NCBI RefSeq assembly: GCF_946481145.1
Contig: NZ_CAMLMJ010000003.1
Location: forward strand, 137,080 to 201,079
Direction: 5' to 3'
Origin: an uncultured Sediminibacterium sp.
GTDB taxonomy: Bacteria; Bacteroidota; Bacteroidia; Chitinophagales; Chitinophagaceae
DNA: 64,000 nucleotides
A model generated the notes under the pieces. That model had not been told where the DNA came from. It saw nothing but the letters and a program-made list of their open reading frames with translations, and made no database searches. Below are positions 63,931 to 64,000 of the stretch, in pieces. Numbering within the stretch: the stretch's first letter is position 1; each line of letters begins with the position of its first letter. The position numbers were made by a program, and so were the translations under genes.

Positions 63931-64000
63931 TAGGTGTTGTGTATTATGGAACACAGATCTTCATGATTTTCAGGATTTATCATGATAGATCTTGAAAATC
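63931..64000. repeat. 70-base dispersed repeat, copy 2 (runs off the edge)
   Basis: It matches 5249-5318 in the same orientation with 5 mismatches over 70 bases. The complementary right arm of the dyad may continue beyond the window. Confidence 0.9.

Larger units (their letters stand above)
63167..64000. other. Long non-coding region full of repeats and dyads
   Basis: No ORF of note in 834 bases. It contains CAAGCTA heptamers, three copies of a GCCATTGCTGTCCGG block in alternating orientation, a multi-stem element, several small dyads and the second copy of the 70-base repeat (all listed separately). The gene that follows is outside the window. Confidence 0.8.

Overview
The window comes from a member of the Bacteroidota, most likely a Chitinophagaceae-type bacterium. 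The signs are an AT-rich composition, a SusC/SusD pair, type IX secretion (T9SS) parts (PorP/SprF, a giant protein with a gliding-type C-terminal sorting domain, PorX), the fused LpxC-FabZ enzyme, a split transketolase, a group II GGGP synthase and several matches to the Bacteroidota promoter -7 element TAnnTTTG. The family-level placement is inference. Most of the window is ordinary chromosome; no phage, integron, CRISPR array, rRNA or tRNA was seen.

Layout. 1-7.7 kb: housekeeping genes (partial MsbA-like exporter, rbfA, a LolC/E-like permease, transketolase N-subunit, frr, an EamA transporter, PPK2, mscL, scpA). 7.7-13.7 kb: an L,D-transpeptidase-like protein, dxs, a LytS/LytR two-component pair and an M28 peptidase. 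13.8-21.2 kb: porP/sprF translationally coupled to a 2143-residue adhesin-like protein with 18 repeats. 21.6-28.9 kb: MscS channel, APC permease, Gfo/Idh/MocA oxidoreductase, glycerate kinase, a DUF1684 protein and a membrane protein. 29-32.8 kb: pentapeptide protein, flotillin, NfeD-like protein, GGGP synthase. 33.1-36.5 kb: B12-dependent ribonucleotide reductase behind a structured-looking leader. 36.6-37.3 kb: a GIY-YIG nuclease surrounded by nested palindromes. 37.4-40.9 kb: DM13 lipoprotein, beta-barrel protein, copper P-type ATPase. 41.1-43.3 kb: tsaE, ald, an exported RidA-like protein. 43.3-49.9 kb: anmK, a DeoR-family regulator and a SusC/SusD pair. 50-55.9 kb: a signalling operon of hybrid kinase, CheR, CheB and REC-kinase. 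56-61.4 kb: ABC ATPase, lpxA, lpxC-fabZ, lpxD and an HD-domain protein. 61.6-63.2 kb: porX. 63.2-64 kb: about 830 non-coding bases full of repeats and dyads.

How the genes fit together. Several groups serve the envelope: lipid A synthesis (lpxA/C-fabZ/D, with an MsbA-like exporter at the left edge), T9SS cargo and its regulator, lipoprotein sorting, muropeptide recycling (anmK) and nutrient uptake (SusCD). dxs feeds isoprenoids, which the GGGP synthase-like enzyme can use. The CheR/CheB operon has no chemoreceptor, CheA or CheW nearby and is probably a private signalling module.

The most unusual content is non-coding. (i) Intergenic spaces carry short tandem repeats of 7- or 8-base units, often as inverted arms around a terminator. 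(ii) A GIY-YIG nuclease gene sits among palindromes and four copies of a CGAAGGATA motif, resembling the REP/RAYT arrangement of other bacteria. (iii) A multi-stem element lies between inverted repeats near the right edge. (iv) A 70-base repeat occurs in two places. (v) The nrdJ leader can form an H-type pseudoknot.
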